A stretch of DNA of 64,000 bases. Source: Halogeometricum rufum. Its GTDB lineage: Archaea; Halobacteriota; Halobacteria; Halobacteriales; Haloferacaceae. This document shows positions 62,041 through 64,000 of the stretch, piece by piece (position 1 is the first letter of the stretch; each line of letters opens with the position of its first letter). The notes beneath the pieces were generated by a model, which saw only the letters and a program-made list of their open reading frames with translations, was not told the DNA's origin and made no database searches. Where the stretch lies: positions 186,001-250,000 of the forward strand of contig NZ_FOYT01000005.1 in assembly GCF_900112175.1 (NCBI RefSeq), written 5' to 3'. The translations under genes were made by a program, and so were the position numbers.

Positions 62041-62059
62041 ACACCGGATTTCCGGTGAA
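62041..62059 (+). repeat. ORB-like repeat 2
   Basis: ACACCGGATTTCCGGTGAA, one mismatch to the consensus (G to A). Same orientation as copy 1. Confidence 0.85.
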
Positions 62060-62131
62060 ATACGTTCCGGTTCCCCCCGTTCGGGGGCGTCGGTGGTGAC
62101 GGTATCGAGGGGACGAGTGTGCCGCAGAGAC

Positions 62132-62150
62132 ACACCGGGTTTCCGGTGAG
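62132..62150 (+). repeat. ORB-like repeat 3
   Basis: ACACCGGGTTTCCGGTGAG, differing from the consensus only in the last base. Same orientation. Confidence 0.85.
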
Positions 62151-62188
62151 ATTTCGCAATCGGCACGTGTGTGCGAGGAGAGGGACGC

Positions 62189-62207
62189 ACACCGGGTTTC
62201 CGGTGAA
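62189..62207 (+). repeat. ORB-like repeat 4
   Basis: Exact consensus ACACCGGGTTTCCGGTGAA, 57 bp after copy 3 and 63 bp before the iteron array. Confidence 0.85.
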
Positions 62208-62269
62208 TCGGGAAGCGAGCATCCGTCGGCGAGTGACCTCCCCGGTTCTGCGAAGGAACGACCGTGCTG

Positions 62270-62423
62270 TACCTACGGCGAGGGTGTGTCGTACCCACGG
62301 CGAGAGTGCGTCATACCCACGGCGAGAGTGCGTCATACCCACGGCGAGAGTGCGTCATACCCACGGCGAGAGTGCGTCGTACCCACGAGGAAGGTACGTT
62401 AGATCCACGACGGGGATGTGCTG
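62270..62423. repeat. 22-bp iteron-like tandem array
   Basis: Seven consecutive 22-bp units start at 62270, 62292, 62314, 62336, 62358, 62380 and 62402. Units 2-4 are identical (TACCCACGGCGAGAGTGCGT then CA), unit 5 differs in the last base, units 1 and 6 are diverged, unit 7 is barely recognisable. The 22-bp period is about two helical turns, as in plasmid iterons that bind a replication initiator on one DNA face. It sits between ORB4 and ORB5. Confidence 0.85.
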
Positions 62424-62450
62424 TGCCCCATCGAATACATCGCCGGGCGG

Positions 62451-62469
62451 ACACCCAGTTTCCGGTGAA
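62451..62469 (+). repeat. ORB-like repeat 5 (degenerate left arm)
   Basis: ACACCCAGTTTCCGGTGAA: the TTTCCGGTGAA half is intact while the left arm has two changes. Same orientation as copies 1-4. Confidence 0.75.
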
Positions 62470-62536
62470 CTCGGTCGAAAACGCCACGTAGAATGCTGTT
62501 GCCTCGGGTCCTTTCGCCCCCGTGTGAACGTCGTCC

Positions 62537-62555
62537 ACACCGGGTTTCCGGTGAA
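62537..62555 (+). repeat. ORB-like repeat 6
   Basis: Exact consensus ACACCGGGTTTCCGGTGAA, the last copy to the left of the AT-rich element (130 bp away). Confidence 0.85.
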
Positions 62556-62684
62556 AGAGCACCGACTCGTAGCTCGTCGTCGGTCCCTACCGTTCCCCGC
62601 ACTGCCGACGGCGTGTTCCGGCGTACGTTCCCTGTCCTCCTTCGAGCAATCGCGCGAGAGTATCGGACAGTGGACTCGATGTAT

Positions 62685-62730
62685 AACAACTATTAAATAG
62701 TTGTTTAGTGTAAACGTCCATTGATACACT
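62685..62730. other. AT-rich duplex-unwinding element with palindromes
   Basis: AACAACTATT, A, AATAGTTGTT (62685-62705) is a perfect 21-bp palindrome rich in A/T. A second inverted pair, AGTGTA (62707-62712) and TACACT (62725-62730), follows at once. This is the most AT-rich part of the origin and is flanked by ORB-like copies on both sides, so it is the expected site of strand opening. Confidence 0.75.
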
Positions 62731-62860
62731 CACAAGCAAGTTATCGTTCGTCACTCGAACGTGCTGCAACGGAAACGGGCCTTTCTGACGGATGGAGATG
62801 GAACGCGTCGAGAGTGCGGCGTCGTCCCGTCTCCGGTGCGGACGCACCGCTTCCGCTGTA

Positions 62861-62994
62861 CCGATACTCCCGCCCTCCGTTCGTCGATACGTCGGCTTCC
62901 TCCGTGTCGACGCACGTCTTCTGTGCCGGTGCGCGTCCTCTATGCCGATGCGCGTCCTCTATGCCGATACTCCCGCCTTCCGTTCGTCGATGCG
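62861..62994. repeat. Degenerate repeat cluster right of the unwinding element
   Basis: A 31-bp sequence starting CCGATACTCCCGCC at 62861-62891 recurs at 62964-62994 with two mismatches. Between them a 19-bp unit GCCGATGCGCGTCCTCTAT occurs at 62925-62943 (one mismatch) and 62944-62962. The cluster has no gene of its own and may be a second protein-binding array of the origin. Confidence 0.6.
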
Positions 62995-63182
62995 CGCCCT
63001 CCGTGCCGGTGCGTCGGCGTCTGCCGTGCCGGTGTGCTGGTTTCGTCGCTGTCGATACATCCGTCTCCTCTCCCCGAGGAACGTATGCAGTGGTCACCGA
63101 ACGTCTTCGTCACCATGTTTGGGTGTGGCTCGTGGCGTCCTTTACCGCTCTCGAGGCAGTTCGCCCGGCGTGTGAGCCGAAC

Positions 63183-63201
63183 ACACCGGGTTTCCGGTGA
63201 A
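63183..63201 (+). repeat. ORB-like repeat 7
   Basis: Exact consensus ACACCGGGTTTCCGGTGAA, right of the unwinding element and still in plus orientation. Confidence 0.85.
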
Positions 63202-63246
63202 CCGATACCTCCGTTTCAGCTGCACCAACCCCCCGTCGATACCGCG

Positions 63247-63265
63247 TTCACCGGAAACGTGGTGT
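63247..63265 (-). repeat. ORB-like repeat 8 (inverted)
   Basis: TTCACCGGAAACGTGGTGT, the reverse orientation, with the conserved TTTCCGGTGAA half intact on the minus strand and two changes in the other arm. Confidence 0.8.
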
Positions 63266-63294
63266 GTGTGTCGCGCGGCGAGATGGCAAACCAT

Positions 63295-63313
63295 TTCACC
63301 GGAAACACGGTGT
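63295..63313 (-). repeat. ORB-like repeat 9 (inverted), at the orc1/cdc6 start
   Basis: TTCACCGGAAACACGGTGT ends 8 bp before the orc1/cdc6 ATG at 63322. Bound initiator here would cover the gene's own transcription start, suggesting autoregulation. Confidence 0.85.
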
Positions 63314-63321
63314 CCTGTAGT

Positions 63322-64000
63322 ATGCCGAACACCAGCGACGACCTCTTCACTCGGGAGGACCCCATCTTCGCCAACAAGGAACTCCTCGAAATCAACCACC
63401 TGCCGGGGGAGGGTCGTATCGTGGGCCGCGACGACGAGATTTCCGACCTCGCGGCGGCGGTGAACCCCGCCATCTTCGGACAGAGTCCGAGCAACGTCCT
63501 CATCTACGGCAAGACGGGGACGGGAAAGTCCCTCTGCGCGAAGTACGTCTCCCAACGCCTCGTCGAGACGGCGGGCGAGGAGGACGTGAAGGCGACGTTC
63601 GCGTACGTGGACTGCGCGCAGGACACGACCGAGACGCAGGCGGTCCAGACTATCGCCGACAGCGTCAACCGGTCCGAGGTGACCGGCATCAAGGTACCCG
63701 ACAAGGGACTCAGTACCTCCACGTACTACAAGCGACTCTGGCGCATCCTCGACGCGCAGTACGACGTGGTCCTCATCATCCTCGACGAGATTGACAAACT
63801 GAGCGACGACGACATCCTCATGCAACTGTCGCGGGCGGGCGAGGCGGGGAAGATCGCCCAGTGTAAACTGGGCGTCATCGGCATCAGCAACAAGATTCAG
63901 TACAAAGATCGGATGGACGAACGGGTCAAGTCGAGTCTCTGCGAACGCGAGTTCGTCTTTCCGCCGTACGACGCGAACCAACTCCGCGACATCATGGACG
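63322..64000 (+). CDS. orc1/cdc6: Orc1/Cdc6 replication initiator (partial)
   Basis: The first ~226 residues of an AAA+ origin-binding initiator; the gene runs off the right edge. Walker A is YGKTGTGKS (62-70), Walker B IILDEIDKL (~152-160) and sensor 1 IGISNKIQY (~190). The C-terminal winged helix that contacts ORBs is beyond the window. It binds origin repeats with ATP and loads the MCM helicase. ATG 63322 follows the last ORB-like copy by 8 bp. Haloarchaea have several orc genes, each usually serving its adjacent origin, so this one should recognise the TTTCCGGTGA-type repeats here. Confidence 0.95.
   Translation, partial: MPNTSDDLFTREDPIFANKELLEINHLPGEGRIVGRDDEISDLAAAVNPAIFGQSPSNVLIYGKTGTGKSLCAKYVSQRLVETAGEEDVKATFAYVDCAQDTTETQAVQTIADSVNRSEVTGIKVPDKGLSTSTYYKRLWRILDAQYDVVLIILDEIDKLSDDDILMQLSRAGEAGKIAQCKLGVIGISNKIQYKDRMDERVKSSLCEREFVFPPYDANQLRDIMD

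Larger units (their letters stand above)
61798..63321. other. Putative replication origin upstream of orc1/cdc6
   Basis: A 1.5-kb non-coding region between acoA and the orc1/cdc6 gene. It contains nine 19-bp ORB-like repeats, a 22-bp iteron array, an AT-rich palindrome and a second repeat cluster, in the order ORB1-4, iterons, ORB5-6, unwinding element, minisatellite, ORB7-9, orc gene. Archaeal origins typically have ORBs around an AT-rich element next to an orc1/cdc6 gene, so the assignment is strong by architecture. Open frames here on both strands are by-products of the repeats. Confidence 0.85.

Noticed and set aside
62270-62423. 22-bp repeats as a CRISPR array
   Set aside because: No spacers separate the units, and they lie in an origin beside orc1/cdc6.
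62119-62700. Plus-strand open frames through the origin repeats (HTGFPV-like peptides)
   Set aside because: They are read out of the ORB and 22-bp repeats, have non-haloarchaeal composition and no start context.

Overview
The window is archaeal and almost certainly haloarchaeal (class Halobacteria). The DNA is GC-rich with strong G/C preference at third codon positions, the proteins are rich in Asp and Glu, secreted binding proteins carry Tat-type RR signals with a lipobox, and several promoters have short AT-rich boxes close to the start codon. An Orc1/Cdc6 gene, preQ0/archaeosine genes and a C1:G72 tRNA-Tyr agree with this. The genus cannot be fixed from sequence alone; Halogeometricum, Haloferax or a relative would all fit.

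Layout. 1-8.1 kb: a truncated Nramp-type transporter, a winged-helix regulator facing a lactate module (permease lctP, then a fused FAD/Fe-S D-lactate dehydrogenase-like enzyme), and an aminotransferase. 8.3-12.2 kb: a DUF123 protein and a DCC-type thiol protein divergent from a large DUF1998 (MrfA-like) helicase, then an HPP membrane protein. 12.2-19.7 kb: an iron block in which two DtxR/Idr-type palindromes precede a reversibly-glycosylated-polypeptide-like gene and a ferric ABC importer, with a membrane glycosyltransferase attached downstream. 20.2-29.4 kb: an alpha-glucan block with two GH13 enzymes, a low-complexity-linker accessory protein and, divergently, a 1509-residue protein with two complete GH15 modules. 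29.5-34.5 kb: SRPBCC protein, hybrid histidine kinase, EamA and MFS transporters.

34.7-36.7 kb is a tight queD-queE-queC operon for preQ0. 36.8-48.3 kb is an acyl-CoA/organic-acid block: a Liv-type ABC importer followed by a KAS III-like enzyme and a thioesterase, then a cupin, a Bat-like regulator, a CoA ligase, an alpha/beta hydrolase and a MaoC hydratase. The two divergent promoter regions of this block share an identical 15-base motif. 48.4-55.7 kb is an accessory stretch: a ferredoxin preceded by five perfect in-frame 39-bp repeats, tRNA-Tyr with extra copies of its 3' end spaced about 121 bp apart, an orphan adenine methyltransferase, an XPB-type helicase and unrecognised small proteins.

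55.8-61.7 kb encodes an acetoin-dehydrogenase-type 2-oxoacid complex (E2, E1 beta, E1 alpha, AcoX) with a PadR regulator. 61.7-64 kb is a replication origin: nine 19-bp origin-recognition-box-like repeats, a 22-bp iteron array, an AT-rich palindromic unwinding element and a second repeat cluster, leading straight into an orc1/cdc6 gene cut by the window end. The origin, the shared-motif acyl-CoA regulon, the iron-box glycosylation gene and the minisatellite ferredoxin are the points most worth checking.
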